From: Cladosporium sp. IMV 00045
Taxonomy: Eukaryota > Ascomycota > Dothideomycetes > Cladosporiales > Cladosporiaceae
Assembly (NCBI GenBank): GCA_001931905.2
Contig: MSJI02000240.1
Location: 34,093-98,092, forward strand
DNA length: 64,000 bases
Direction: 5' to 3'
Made by a program: the position numbers and the translations under genes. Shown one piece after another: positions 23,784 through 34,932 of this stretch (position 1 is its first letter; every line of letters begins with the position of its first letter). Under the pieces are notes generated by a model that worked only from the letters and a program-made list of their open reading frames with translations, did no database searches and was not told the DNA's origin.

Positions 23784-26700
23784 GACTGTGCGCTAGGCTC
23801 TCGTGCGATTGCTCAATGGTGTGACTAGATATCACTGCGGATGATACCAGCACCTCATACGAGACTGGTTCTAACTAGAACAATGCAAACAGAGATTGTA
23901 AGAAAGCAAGAAGTTATTCCCAGCTATGCCCCTCTCTTACCTATAGATATATACTTTGACAACAGGATCCCGCCTTCGCGGTACCGCCGCGTGCTCCCTT
24001 TCCCCTCCCCCTCATCTTCTCACCAATGCCACGAATCCCATGTCTGACAGCAAAGTGACCCAAGACCCGGATGGCTATAAGGAGGAATGCGAGTGGCACA
24101 AGACCCCTCGCCCTTGGGAACGAAGGAGCGCTGAAGGTTGGCCACGGGATGAAGCGAGCAACATGAGCATGTGCCCCCTCCCGAGTGTCCCAAGGTATGC
24201 CCTTGATGGGTGTTCGGGGTCTGGCTCAATGGCAGTCCAAATTGATGGGCGATTCTGAGGCAAATGCGGGGTTTCTTCAATGTACTGTAAGCCAAGGGTG
24301 GCGTCGTCTTTTCATGGTTCGTTACTTTCGTGCCCTGGTCGGGTGCTTTTTCTTTCCCCCGATTTACTTGATTGGGTAATCTACAGATTTCTTGTTCGAA
24401 ATGTGCGACTGTTGATAGGGACATCGGATGTGTTCCACGCGATTGTAGCGGGCATGAACTCCGAAGCTCATGGGGCGATGTTGAGGTGTGTGTTGGTGGT
24501 GACTTGGCGGGTCTGTTCAGCTGACTGGTAGGCTATGCGGGCGCTTCGCAGATCGCCATCCTAGAAACCTCCATTGGCACCAAGTATTTGGTCATCAGGT
24601 TCAAGATGGTGTGAATAACTCACAGAGTACTCCGAGAAGCCCGCGGCAAGCCGAAGTAATGTGTTGGCGGTCACTACCTAGGGATGCCGGTGCACTGGAA
24701 GATGCGCTATACGGTGAAATGAGCAACACCAACCCTAACCCTTAGGAACGCACAATCTCACACGACCATTCGCCAAGGCTGTCGACATGGGAGTCGGCAT
24801 ACATGTACTTCAATTGGAAAGACATGTTTAGTGCATCTACTTCGGTCAGTGGTAGAAGTGGTCAACGTGATCACACCTCGATTGGGCTCCATCCTACTTG
24901 ACGCTCAAGACGACCGCTTACCAGGTCGACTCGAACGATGCCTCTCCAGGACACAAGCGTCACGGGGATATCACCAACTAGGAACGCATGTGATGTCCTG
25001 CACAGCACTGCACAGCAGCAGTCGCCTTTGAGACGAGTCGTCGAATCAAAGAGAAGAAGAGTCAATACGCATCGATGACGCATGACCGTGAAATTCGGTC
25101 GGTCTTGCAAGAGTCGGTGTTCGACTCACACAGATGCCCAGCGCATACGAAGGAGCGCATACTATGGAGATCTAGCGTCCAGTGTTTTGTCATGTGCACG
25201 CGCTTGCGGTCAAGTCTCGACAATTTTACAAGCCGATGCTCGTCTGTACTCATGACGGCCAAGGAGACCAGCGAAGAGCAAGACAGCGCATCGGGCATGT
25301 TTATGTCTCATTACAGCGGTCAACAACGTTGGCCAGTCACCACGAGGGGAATGCTCACAAGGCTGAGGTCCATAACGGCATTTCGCTTGTGCTTAAATCT
25401 ACATGACTTTCCATCACGCTGGGAAATCTCATCACACATCCTTAACGATATCAACACACAAATCAAATTATACGTCACTAGCAAAGCTCGGTCGCGATGC
25501 CGGACAGATTTGTCCAGACAGGCAACATCCAGGAGAGAACTCGGCATCGGCAGCACACTTCCTTGCGACTCACGCGAGGAAATGATGCGCTACCAAGAAG
25601 CGCCCAATGACGAGATGGAGAAGTAGAAGATTCATGGAGAGGTTGTTTGCTTCAACGGCGATCGACACGGGTTTGTGGTCTGTCAACTCCATAGACCGCG
25701 GTCTGTGGATCGTAGAGAGAGACCGTCTATTGTTCCACCCACACGGAAACCCGGTTTCCAATCGTCATCTGGCAGCAGCACCGTGCGACAAGAACTCGCC
25801 GATGTGTCGAAGCGAGGCGGCGCGAAGATCCGTGAAACGGACGATTCTTGTGCGCCGAGCCTCATAATCCATAAATTTTTGCACAGCCGTAACAAGAATG
25901 GTATCTACTTGTTGAGGCAGAGACATGGCCATTATTGACAAAAGAGCCATTCACTCAGCCGTCCGCCCGAGTCATTCACTCTGCCCGAATACGACCTCCT
26001 GGGCTTCCATGGGTTGAGCCGTGCCTACGTATGCACACCCGTCAGTCCCGATCCCAACAGTCTTACGAGCATGGTGATGTATCTTCTCCACTGTTGCTCC
26101 GCCATCGAGCGAGATGGCTACCTGGGCGAAACACCCTACCATGAACTTGTGCTGCTCGACAAGCAGTCAGCCCGATGCACACCGAAGCCACTGCGATAAT
26201 CTTGAGCAACCTGTCACTTTCGTGCTAATCAAATAGACATGTGAAAGTGTAAGCTTAGAGCATGCGATGCAGAGTCCTGTGCCATATGCAGTTTCAGCAC
26301 CAGAGAATGCGCGCCAATCACAGCTCGTCCAGAGCTGCGGGCAACCCAACGAGCAGGGGGTGGTGGCCAGCCCGAACTGGTGGAAGTTGCTCCGTCTGGC
26401 GATCCGCCCGGACGTCGACTGTCTCGATCCCTACGCAACGACCGCGCCGGAAGTCTTTCCACGGCATGTGTACCGCCCACCACTACTGCCAGCATGAGGG
26501 TGTCCGCGTCTCAAGAAGAAAAAAAAGTTTCCTCGGACGGGACGAAGCGCGATCGAATGGCCTGCCAAAGCCACCCTACCTTGTCCTTTGGCAATCCCAC
26601 CCACGTGGAGTCGATTTTTATGACAGCGACTAGCCTCGTTCTACGACCGCTCCAGACCTCTTGTTAAGAAAAACCAAGTGACGAGCCATCGCATTTCGAC

Positions 26701-27457
26701 CCAAACGGTGCCGCGAGCCATGCAGGCTCTACCGCAGCCTTGGGCCGCGCGCGCTGCCAACGTGGCATGGCCGTGCTTTTTGTCAAGCCAGTGCGACGCT
26801 TCCCGAAGCGGTAGGCGTTCGAAAACGGTGCGCCTTCGGGAGAGAAGTTGGAGTAGGGGCCGAATTTTCGATCCCCTGCAGAAAGAGAATTCCCATGAGC
26901 CGCTTGTCTGGCCACTCACAGCTGGCCGGCATCATGTTCCTGGCCGGTGGCTTGCTAACGGCGACGGCAGGCGGCGCCAGGAACTCAATCACATCGACGA
27001 GGTTCTCGCTCGGCCCTCCCTTGTCGACTCCTCCAACGGCATAAGGCTGCGGTGATTGAGCGGCAGGTTCCTGGACTAGCCCTCTAGCGGACTAAGTCGC
27101 CAGGCACACGACAGCATGTTAGGTTCGGTCGATGAGAGCGGGTCGTCTTCTTGGTGTGTTGGCGGGCTGAGGTACGTCTTTTGCATGTCGCAAACTGCGC
27201 AAAGAATAAGTAGGGTCCCCTCCCGTCGCATGTCGCGTTTCCTTTTGTGTTCGTTACGCTCTTTCTATCGTATCTTTGCTCTGGAAAGCATCTCACTGCT
27301 GTGCAGTTCACTCTTTTGCTGCTCGCATTCACTCACTACTCAATCAACCAACAAGTCCTCACTCTCTTGGACTTTGCACCTAACACCGTCGCAACGACAA
27401 TTGCAAATACACTCCTTGTCAGAATCATAACCTTGTGATTTCGATCAATCAGCAAAA
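23784..27457. other. 3.7-kb gene-poor region
   Basis: No gene can be supported between the dehydrogenase start and the Bys1-like gene. Several ORFs of 60-183 codons (for example 25075-25626 and 26678-27055) overlap on both strands and have no domain. A 12-bp perfect palindrome, AGACCGCGGTCT, sits at 25693-25704. The ~250 bp before 27458 are pyrimidine-rich and likely a promoter and leader. Decayed mobile DNA is possible but nothing diagnostic was seen. Confidence 0.45.
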
Positions 27458-28243
27458 ATGATGTCCAACATGATCACCGCCACGGCCCTTTTGGCCAGCG
27501 CTCCTTTCGCCAACGCTCTCGGCAAGGCCATCGTCAAGAACGCCTGCACCTACGAGGTCAAGATGTGCAACACCCCCGCCCAGAACGGTGGCTACGAGCA
27601 GATCGACAAGTGGCTCCAGCCCAACGAGACCTACTCCCAGGAGTACAAGGAGCTCTCCACCGGTGCCGGCTGGTCCATCAAGCTCTCCGAGGATGAGAAC
27701 CTTCAGCACAACATCCTCCAGTATGAGTACACCACTCACAACGACGGCATCATCTGGTACGACCTGAGCCAGGTCGACGGCAACCCCTGGTACGGCAACT
27801 GGGAGATCACCGCTGAGGGCGAAGGCTGCAACCCCAAGCAGCAGGCCTACCGCTACGCCAACGACGACGCCTACGGCATGCAGTCTTGCCCCGACTCCTC
27901 CGACATCACCGTCACCCTCTGCTCCGGCGAGGACCACAACGATGACATCGCCTCTTCTGCCTCTGCCTCCGTCGCCTCCGCTTCCAAGGCCAACACCGTC
28001 TCATGGACTCCCCTTGGTGGCGGCTCTTCTCAGGCCAGTGCCACCTCCGCCCCGTCCTACACCACCGGTGGCGGTCTCCTCGGCGACTGGGGCCTCAACA
28101 AGGCCGCTGCCCAGCCCACAACTCTCGCCACCAAGGCCTCTCCCACCGCCTCCAACGGCGACGTCGTGACCGTCACCCACTACGAGACCGTCTACGCCCG
28201 CGAGACCGGCCACCCCCACCGCCGTCACGCCCACGGCCACTAA
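27458..28243 (+). CDS. Bys1-like (antigenic thaumatin-like) secreted protein
   Basis: Intronless, 261 aa. A signal peptide (MMSNMITATALLASAPFANA) leads into a Bys1/thaumatin-like beta domain: KAIVKNACTYEVKMCNTP, GAGWSIKLSE, then LQYEYT and WYDLSQVDGNPWYGNWEI, with paired cysteines near residues 28-150. The family is named for the Blastomyces yeast-phase-specific protein and is common in ascomycetes. A Ser/Ala/Thr-rich linker follows and the end is basic and His-rich (HPHRRHAHGH). There is no hydrophobic GPI tail, so it is probably free or wall-bound. Strong C-ending codon bias suggests high expression. Function is not established. Confidence 0.85.
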   Translation: MMSNMITATALLASAPFANALGKAIVKNACTYEVKMCNTPAQNGGYEQIDKWLQPNETYSQEYKELSTGAGWSIKLSEDENLQHNILQYEYTTHNDGIIWYDLSQVDGNPWYGNWEITAEGEGCNPKQQAYRYANDDAYGMQSCPDSSDITVTLCSGEDHNDDIASSASASVASASKANTVSWTPLGGGSSQASATSAPSYTTGGGLLGDWGLNKAAAQPTTLATKASPTASNGDVVTVTHYETVYARETGHPHRRHAHGH

Positions 28244-30426
28244 GCAAGTCGCCCAGCGCTTCCAAACTTTTGGACCCTTCGTTCCTCCTGTGACGCCGCC
28301 GTCACGAAAGCCAACTGCAAATCGGCAGGCGAACTTGAGGCCCTTGGTCGTCTCCACGGCATGACCGCCTTGATCCTACGATCGGCGGAACAAGGCCTGG
28401 CAGACAACCATCTTCCCCTTTTTCACCCTTTCTTGCAACGACCCCTTTTTTTCACAACGCAACGACAACACAAAAACGAAGAAAAACTCTCAGCGCTGGC
28501 TCGTTACTTCTCACCAATCTCCTCAAAAAAGCAAACAAACTGGCAAAAGAAAAGAAAAGTGCCACCTCGAGGGGAATCAAGAGGCGAAAAAGTGGTTGAG
28601 CAGAGCGCGTCTGTGCCGCTTGCTCGCTCACCTTCTCTTTCGCTCCCCTCTTGGTGCACTTACGAACGATTGCATTTCTTAACCAGACAAGATCGAAACG
28701 AGATAAACGACTTGCACGACCCTCAAAAAAACACATCCATTTCACCGGGACATATGGCGTGGCTTTAGGAGGATTTTGGATTTCCTGGATTTTTTATTTT
28801 TGACGATTTGATTCCCCCCCTTTGACATTATCCATCACACAACACAGCAAAAACACACTTTCGCTTTAGGATAGAAGAGCACTCGCACTGTTTTTTGGTA
28901 TTCAATGCCTGAACCGTCCCATTTCGAGGCGTGATTCGGGAAATTTTTTACCAATTCTTCTTCTTTTCACGAATTTCTCATCTCATCTCCCTACAGTGAA
29001 ATCAATCACGCAATTCCTGGGAGGCTTCAAAACCTACCGCCCTTTTCTCGAAAAAAGCCAAAAGGAGAAAGACCACGCACTCGCACGCGCGGCGTGCGTG
29101 GTCGGGAAGTGCCGATCATCCCCGAATTGCGCCCTCCTGAGTCTTTTGGACGGCAATGCGGATTTGTCAAGACAATCTTTTTTTTTTCCGTCTCTTTGGC
29201 AGACCTTCTTGGCGGCGGAAAACCATGCGTTTGGAACAATAATTGGTTTGCTATTAGCCGAAAGAAATCCGTGGCAGTATGTCTGCTAGAAACTCGATGG
29301 ATTGAAGTCTGTGTGCTTGGGGTTTTTTTGATTTCATTCATTAATTTCTATAACGTCTCAAAAGTCTTCATCGTTTTGGTCTGAAAAGTTGATGAAAATC
29401 GCAAGATGGAAGAATGAAAATCGACTCATTGTGCGATCGAAATATCGTGCGCGCCCTGCGCGATCATCGCGTTGTGCATATTCCCCATTCTCCAATTCGA
29501 TTAGATCACAGAGACGAATTTCCACGTCGGAGAATCTCGGTGTGTGCTGGCAATGCCACGATCTTCAATTTGTTTTTCATCTCTCGTTAATTTTTCTTTG
29601 GCATCTCAGGCAGCAACACGCCCTTCGAACGCAGCAACCAAACCGTGTGACATCGAGAATGAATAATGAAAAAGTGCCGGCGATGACCCGAACGTTCCGC
29701 GGCAGGCACCCACTTGGCAGCTCTCAGCTCGTTGGGATGTCTGGCGGCAAAGCTCTGCTGAAGCCGCTCATGGCATGCTCTGATTTGGTGATGGGTAGGT
29801 ATGCAACCCGCGAACTCCGGCGAAGCTTAGCGTTGCTGGTGTTGGGACGTCACTTGGATTTTTTTTTTTGTCTTGGGTGGAAGTGTTGGAGAAAAAAGAA
29901 AATTATTTTGTTTTGTTCTGTTTTCTGTGTTTGTTTGTGTAGTACTGGAACATGGCGGACGGGAATTGCAGGTGTATTTTTTGACATGTGCAAAGTACAT
30001 CGTATTTGGTAGGAGGTCTCGACTGCGGTCTATTGGACTGATGAAATGCTGCTGTCGGAATTGGTGTAACACAGAAATCGCGGAATTCGACTTTTGCTCT
30101 GGTCGGGTCGTTTAAACGCCGATGTCATGCTTGTTGTTGCAAGTTCATTATTCGGTTTCTGCCATTTATCTCAACTCCGGTGTATTGATAGTTGGCAGTG
30201 CTATGTATGCGCTTAAGGGGGAATCTCTCTCCCGCCGCGCATTCTGAATGCTTCTTGCAGGACGATACGGGAGCGGACTGATTTGCTGGCCATGCAATGC
30301 ATCGTAAACTATTCGCTGGCTATGCGGTCTACTGAAGGAGATCGTGTGACTCTCGCATAAGGTAACACAGGATTCCATGCCTTCGAAAGGAGCTCTCGAA
30401 GACAATCTGAGTCATAATGCGATGCC
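28244..30426. other. 2.2-kb convergent gene-poor region
   Basis: Lies between the 3' ends of the Bys1-like gene (+) and peptidyl-tRNA hydrolase (-). It has many A- and T-runs (for example around 28800, 29170 and 29860). ORFs are short and overlap on both strands, with no domain. No RNA gene was recognised. Confidence 0.5.
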
Positions 30427-31242
30427 CTAAAGGAGCTTCAAATGACCCGTGACTTCGTTGATTTTGCTCTTTGGAGCGGGTCCGACACCCAAGACGGTTG
30501 CTGAGCCGCTAGCGATCTGCGTACGGCCTGCGTCGTGAATGACCTGCGCGCAGAGGCCCAAGCTAATGGCTTGCGCCTGCAGCATGAGCATGTCTTCTTC
30601 GCTGTCAATCTTGAGGGCGACCTTGGCCTGGCCGAGTCGCTCCCATCGCTTGAGCACGGGGTGCGCTGGGTCTGCTCGGAAGAGCGTCTTGTAACATGCA
30701 AGTGTGGCATGTGAGCACTGCGCAGCGATCTTGCCTGTCGACGGTATCAGTACGAAGAGCTTGAAGAAAGGTCGTGTGACCCAGGCCAACGCAAATGAAT
30801 TGCACTATCAGCTGGGTCAAAAGCGGGCAGCGTTGCAGAAAACGTAATGAATGCAATGCCGTGATAAGCGACGTTGAACATAGATAGGAACAGGCAAAAC
30901 CATACCCTTGGTCATGCCAAGATCGCTCCTGACCACGAGCACTAGCTTGCATTCCTCGGTGTTCCCTGGGAACGTCTGAAGCTCGCCAAGATCCTGCACG
31001 TCGCTCTCGTCGTCGTCTTCTTCGTCGTCGTCTTCGTCGTCGGATTCTGTTTCAGCGTTGTCTGGCTTGGCTTGGCCATCGCCGCGACTGAGACGAGCAG
31101 CGGGTGCTCGTGTGCTGCCTTTCCCAAACAAGCCGATAGAGCTGGCCTGTCCCAGGAAATAGCCTGTGACGCCGGCAATGATAGCAGTGCCTATGGCCAC
31201 GGCTGCGGCGGATGGCGGGCCGCGGTCCTGTACGTGGGCCAT
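30427..31242 (-). CDS. pth2: Peptidyl-tRNA hydrolase 2 (Pth2/Bit1)
   Basis: 214-aa enzyme that frees tRNA from prematurely released peptidyl-tRNA. Exons are 31242-30906 and 30734-30427. The 171-bp intron (GTATGG..CGACAG) splits MTKGKIAAQCSHA. The C-terminal ~120 residues are the PTH2 domain: CKLVLVVRSDLGMTKG, KIAAQCSHATLACYKTLF, KVALKIDSEEDMLMLQAQA, HDAGRTQIASGSATVLGVGP. The N-terminus has a membrane segment (AVAIGTAIIAGVTGYFLG) as in the mitochondrial outer-membrane form, and a run of about 15 Asp/Glu residues lies between anchor and enzyme. I chose ATG 31242 over the upstream in-frame ATG 31437 because it places the anchor at the usual N-terminal position. Confidence 0.93.
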
Positions 31243-32310
31243 GAAGACGGATTGGGCGGTGTGCTGGAGCTTCGACAAGAGGAAGGCCGGTCGTCTTGTG
31301 TATCGTCCAGACTTTTGGGTGCAGCGGTGGGACAGGCAGCAGGATGGGCCTATCGGGTGGCAGAGAGTCGAGTCCGAGGGAGATTGGCAGCAGTGTTCTA
31401 TGGGCGTGGCGAGGTTCAACGAGCGAACGGGCTGCAAATCTGCGCGGCCTAAACCTCAGAGAGAAGTGGAGTCGAGGCCACGTGACCGTTTGGGCTGGGC
31501 TGTGGACTGGAATCAGCAAACGAAGCCCCAGCTCCTGCAGCAGCTCGCTAAGCAAATTGCCACACCAGCGACGAGGTCGAGGGGCGATTGCGCGAACGCA
31601 TCGAAGAAACACCACAAATTTCACACTCGGCGCCGGGGAGGGTATGATGTAGCGCGAGTTCGAAATTTGTGGCAAAAGCCAATGGGCGTGCAGAACAAAT
31701 GCGTGGGAAGATGGGAATTAAAGAGCTGCATCCCCCGCAGATCAGGACGGAGTGGAAGCGCGGAGGGGGCGGCGTGGCGTGGCGGCAGCGGTAGTGAGAG
31801 GGGGACGTGCGCACGGCTTTCCCTTAAGAGTATCGATAATTCGCAATCATCACATTCGCTTGCGTGCTTGACCACGGCGATGGTGAAAGAACATCGGTCA
31901 GGCGCGTCTCCCTTTCAAATCACACCTGGTCATGGCCTAGGCTGCGGCAGGAGTGGCGGTCATGATGTGGAGTGTTACATTTTGTTGCGGAAAGGTATAT
32001 GAGCATCTTCATCTTCATCTCCCATTCCTGTCCTCTTCCTGTTTCATCCTCACAACCCTGCTCGCGTGATCCTCCTTTCTGTCCTCACCGCACCATCCTA
32101 ACCCTATCGCTCTGACCACAAGGCCTCGTGTGCCTGTCTGAGATATAATATATCATCACACCCCGACCCTTCTCTCGATCCATAACTTCTTCACACTCAC
32201 AGAGCACTTCTCTCTTCTACTTTTTGTTGTTTCTTTGACCCTCTCAAAGACAACTCACATTTCAATACCTCAATCAAGACTCAATTTCTTCTCTTGCATC
32301 CACCGCAGAC
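31243..32310. other. Divergent promoter region
   Basis: 1.07 kb between the starts of pth2 (-) and the choline-sulfatase-type gene (+). The last ~300 bp are pyrimidine-rich. ORFs here are antisense or overlapping shadows. Confidence 0.5.
32142..32152 (+). promoter_or_regulatory. Possible TATA element of sulfatase gene
   Basis: The AT run GATATAATATA lies about 160-170 bp before the sulfatase ATG and is followed by a CT-rich leader, an arrangement common in fungal promoters. Assigned from position and composition only. Confidence 0.3.
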
Positions 32311-34017
32311 ATGGCCGACCACATCGACCGTGTCCGCAAGCAGGCTCCCGCCACTCCTCCAGAGTCGCCGCCAGTGGGCTTCGCTGGCCAGAATGGCTTC
32401 AGCACTCCACTCTTCCCGTCCAAGCCGAACATCCTGTACATCATGGCCGATCAATTGGCCGCACCCCAGCTCAAGATGTACAACGACAAGTCCCAGATCA
32501 AGACTCCCAACCTCGACAAGCTGGCCGAGCGGTCCGTCGTCTTCGACTCAGCTTACTGCAACTCCCCGCTGTGTGCTCCCAGCCGTATGGCTATGATCAC
32601 AGGCCAGCTCCCTTCCAAGATTGGCGCCTACGACAATGCCTCTCCCATTCCCGAGGATACACCCACATACGCCCACTACCTGCGCAAGGAGGGCTACGAG
32701 TGCATTCTCGGTGGCAAAATGCATTTCATCGGCGAGCAGCTCCACGGTTACGAGCGTAGACTGACGGCAGACATCTATCCTGGCGATCTCGGATGGTCGG
32801 TGAACTGGGACGAGCCCGAGACCAAGCTGGAATGGTACCACAATAGCTCTTCCATTTACCAGGCAGGCCCATGCGTTCGCAGCAACCAGCTCGACTACGA
32901 CGAGGAAGTCATGTACAAGGCGAAGCAGTACCTGTACGATCACGTGCGCGGACCGGCAGACAAGCGTCCTTTCTGCTTGACCGTCTCGCTCACCCACCCG
33001 CATGACCCGTACACCATCGAGCACAAGTACTGGGACATGTACGAGGGCGTCGACATCGACATGCCCGAGGTTGAGATTCCGAAAGACCAGCAGGACCCGC
33101 ACAGCAAGCGTCTCCAGTACTGCGTCGACCTTGAGGACCACGAGTTTACGCCGGAGCAGATCAAGAGGGCGAAGAGGGCATACTATGGCTCAGTCAGCTA
33201 CGTCGATGACAACATTGGAAAGCTTCTGGAAACGCTCAAGCAGTGCGGTCTTGATGACAACACCATTGTCATCTTCTCGGGCGACCACGGTGACATGCTT
33301 GGCGAGCGTGGTCTCTGGTACAAGATGTCTTACTTTGAGTCTTCAGTCCGTGTTCCCATGCTCTTCAGCTACCCGAAGCAGTGGTCTCCTCACCGCGTGC
33401 CCCAGAACGTCAGCACGCTTGACATCCTTCCGACCCTCGTCGACATTGTCGGCAGCAAGCTCATGCCTGGTCTTCCAATGGACGGCGTGTCCATCGTGCC
33501 CCACCTCAAGGGTAAAGACACCCACGACACCGTGTTCGCCGAGTACATGGGCGAGGGCACCATCGCACCCTTGATGATGATCCGCCGCGGCGCGTGGAAA
33601 TATGTCACCTGCCCAGCCGACCCAGATCAGCTCTTCAACCTCGCCAACGACCCGAAGGAGCTCACCAACCTGACCAGCAGCACCGACGCCGAAACCCAAG
33701 CGGTCCTGCAAGCCTTCCAAGCCGAGGCCAAGCACAAGTGGAACATGGAGGCCATCACGGCAGACGTGCTCAAGCGCCAGCGCCAGCGCCGCCTCTGCTT
33801 CTCCGCCCTCAAGCAGGGTCTGTGGACCAGCTGGGACTACAAGGTCGACGATGACAGCCGCAACAAGTACATCCGCAGCCACATGGACTTGGACGACCTG
33901 GAGCGCCGCGCGCGTTTCCCCATCGTCGATGCCTACGGCAACGAAAAGGTGCTGGGGAACACGGGCAAGAACGGTGTGCTCCACGTCCCGCATCAGGCTG
34001 GTGCCCTCGGCCAGTGA
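32311..34017 (+). CDS. Choline-sulfatase-type sulfatase
   Basis: Intronless, 568 aa. It hydrolyses sulfate esters, most likely choline-O-sulfate to choline plus sulfate, for sulfur recovery or osmolyte turnover. The metal site starts at PNILYIMADQLAAPQLKMY. The sulfatase signature NSPLCAPSRMAMITGQLPS has Cys88 as the residue converted to formylglycine. FSGDHGDMLGERGLWYKMS is also conserved, and the C-terminal ~60 residues (around RRLCFSALKQGLWTSWDYK) match the choline-sulfatase tail. There is no signal peptide, so it should be cytosolic. Codon use is C-ending and strongly biased. Choline sulfate as substrate is inferred from overall similarity, not proven. Confidence 0.92.
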   Translation: MADHIDRVRKQAPATPPESPPVGFAGQNGFSTPLFPSKPNILYIMADQLAAPQLKMYNDKSQIKTPNLDKLAERSVVFDSAYCNSPLCAPSRMAMITGQLPSKIGAYDNASPIPEDTPTYAHYLRKEGYECILGGKMHFIGEQLHGYERRLTADIYPGDLGWSVNWDEPETKLEWYHNSSSIYQAGPCVRSNQLDYDEEVMYKAKQYLYDHVRGPADKRPFCLTVSLTHPHDPYTIEHKYWDMYEGVDIDMPEVEIPKDQQDPHSKRLQYCVDLEDHEFTPEQIKRAKRAYYGSVSYVDDNIGKLLETLKQCGLDDNTIVIFSGDHGDMLGERGLWYKMSYFESSVRVPMLFSYPKQWSPHRVPQNVSTLDILPTLVDIVGSKLMPGLPMDGVSIVPHLKGKDTHDTVFAEYMGEGTIAPLMMIRRGAWKYVTCPADPDQLFNLANDPKELTNLTSSTDAETQAVLQAFQAEAKHKWNMEAITADVLKRQRQRRLCFSALKQGLWTSWDYKVDDDSRNKYIRSHMDLDDLERRARFPIVDAYGNEKVLGNTGKNGVLHVPHQAGALGQ

Positions 34018-34915
34018 GAGGTCAATGATTTCTCTCAGCGCTTCTTGAGACCTGGTTCGTTTCAAGAGCCTTGTATCGAGAGAAGCGCGTAACGAATGAA
34101 ATGGGAAAAATGACACTTACGGCCACAAACCCGCGACGAAAGGCGGAGGTGTGAAAGCAAGGCGCTCCCTCCGCGCTGCTATCACCACTCCAAGCCCTTC
34201 TCGCCATCTATTTGTTTTTTTTCTTGATGTTTTCTTGCATTTACTGCGTTTGAAGCGTCAAAGCTCATTGTCAATTTTTGCTGGGTCTGGTTCGCTTTGC
34301 GGAAAACACAAAGGAGTTTTGTTTTCCTTCTGTGTTGCGCAGCATGTTGTCTTCTTGCAAGGGGATCCATTGCATGCTTTTGCTTTGCTGTACAACAGGC
34401 AAGCGGTCGACCTGGTTTCCGGGGCGTTACTGTTATGCGTATATGAGGCTGGGTTTAGGTTTCGGGCGTTTTCTTTTGCTTTCTTGATGGGAACACAACT
34501 TCTGGGTTGCGAACGCAAGGGATTTGCTTTTTTTCTTTCCGATGGGCAGCATGGACGCAGCAGCTTGCATGGTTCCCTTCCGATTTTCCACCTTGCATTC
34601 GTCAAGACTCAGGTTGTTGGGACATCGATGCGAGAACAGGCGCCCTGCAGGTGTTCGGAAAGTGTAAGGTAGCTTTTTTGTCTGTTTTGGCTTTTTCCTT
34701 CTTCTCTGTGCGAGGCTGGAGTTTCGAGAATGGACATGGTTTCCTAGGTAGTTTCGATACGCAAGGGAGATGGAGAGGAGGGTCCAGTGAAGGGATCTCC
34801 CTCTGCTTTCCACGAAAAATGTCTTCCTATGAAAGTCAATCTCTCTCGACCCTGGTGGTTGATCATGCTTTCGCTTGTGAGATGTAGCTTTAGCTACCTA
34901 CTTAGATGGCTGGTA

Positions 34916-34932
34916 GGATGGATGGATGGATG
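34916..34932. repeat. GGAT tetranucleotide microsatellite
   Basis: Four tandem copies of GGAT plus a partial copy inside the gene desert, next to CTACC-type motifs. Confidence 0.8.

Noticed and set aside
24731..24745. Telomere-like AACCCTAACCCTTAGG
   Set aside because: Only about two units and no array, with ordinary genes on both sides; not a telomere or clear interstitial array.
25075..25626. 183-codon plus-strand ORF
   Set aside because: Overlapped by other frames on both strands and no recognisable motif. Possible remnant, but unsupported.
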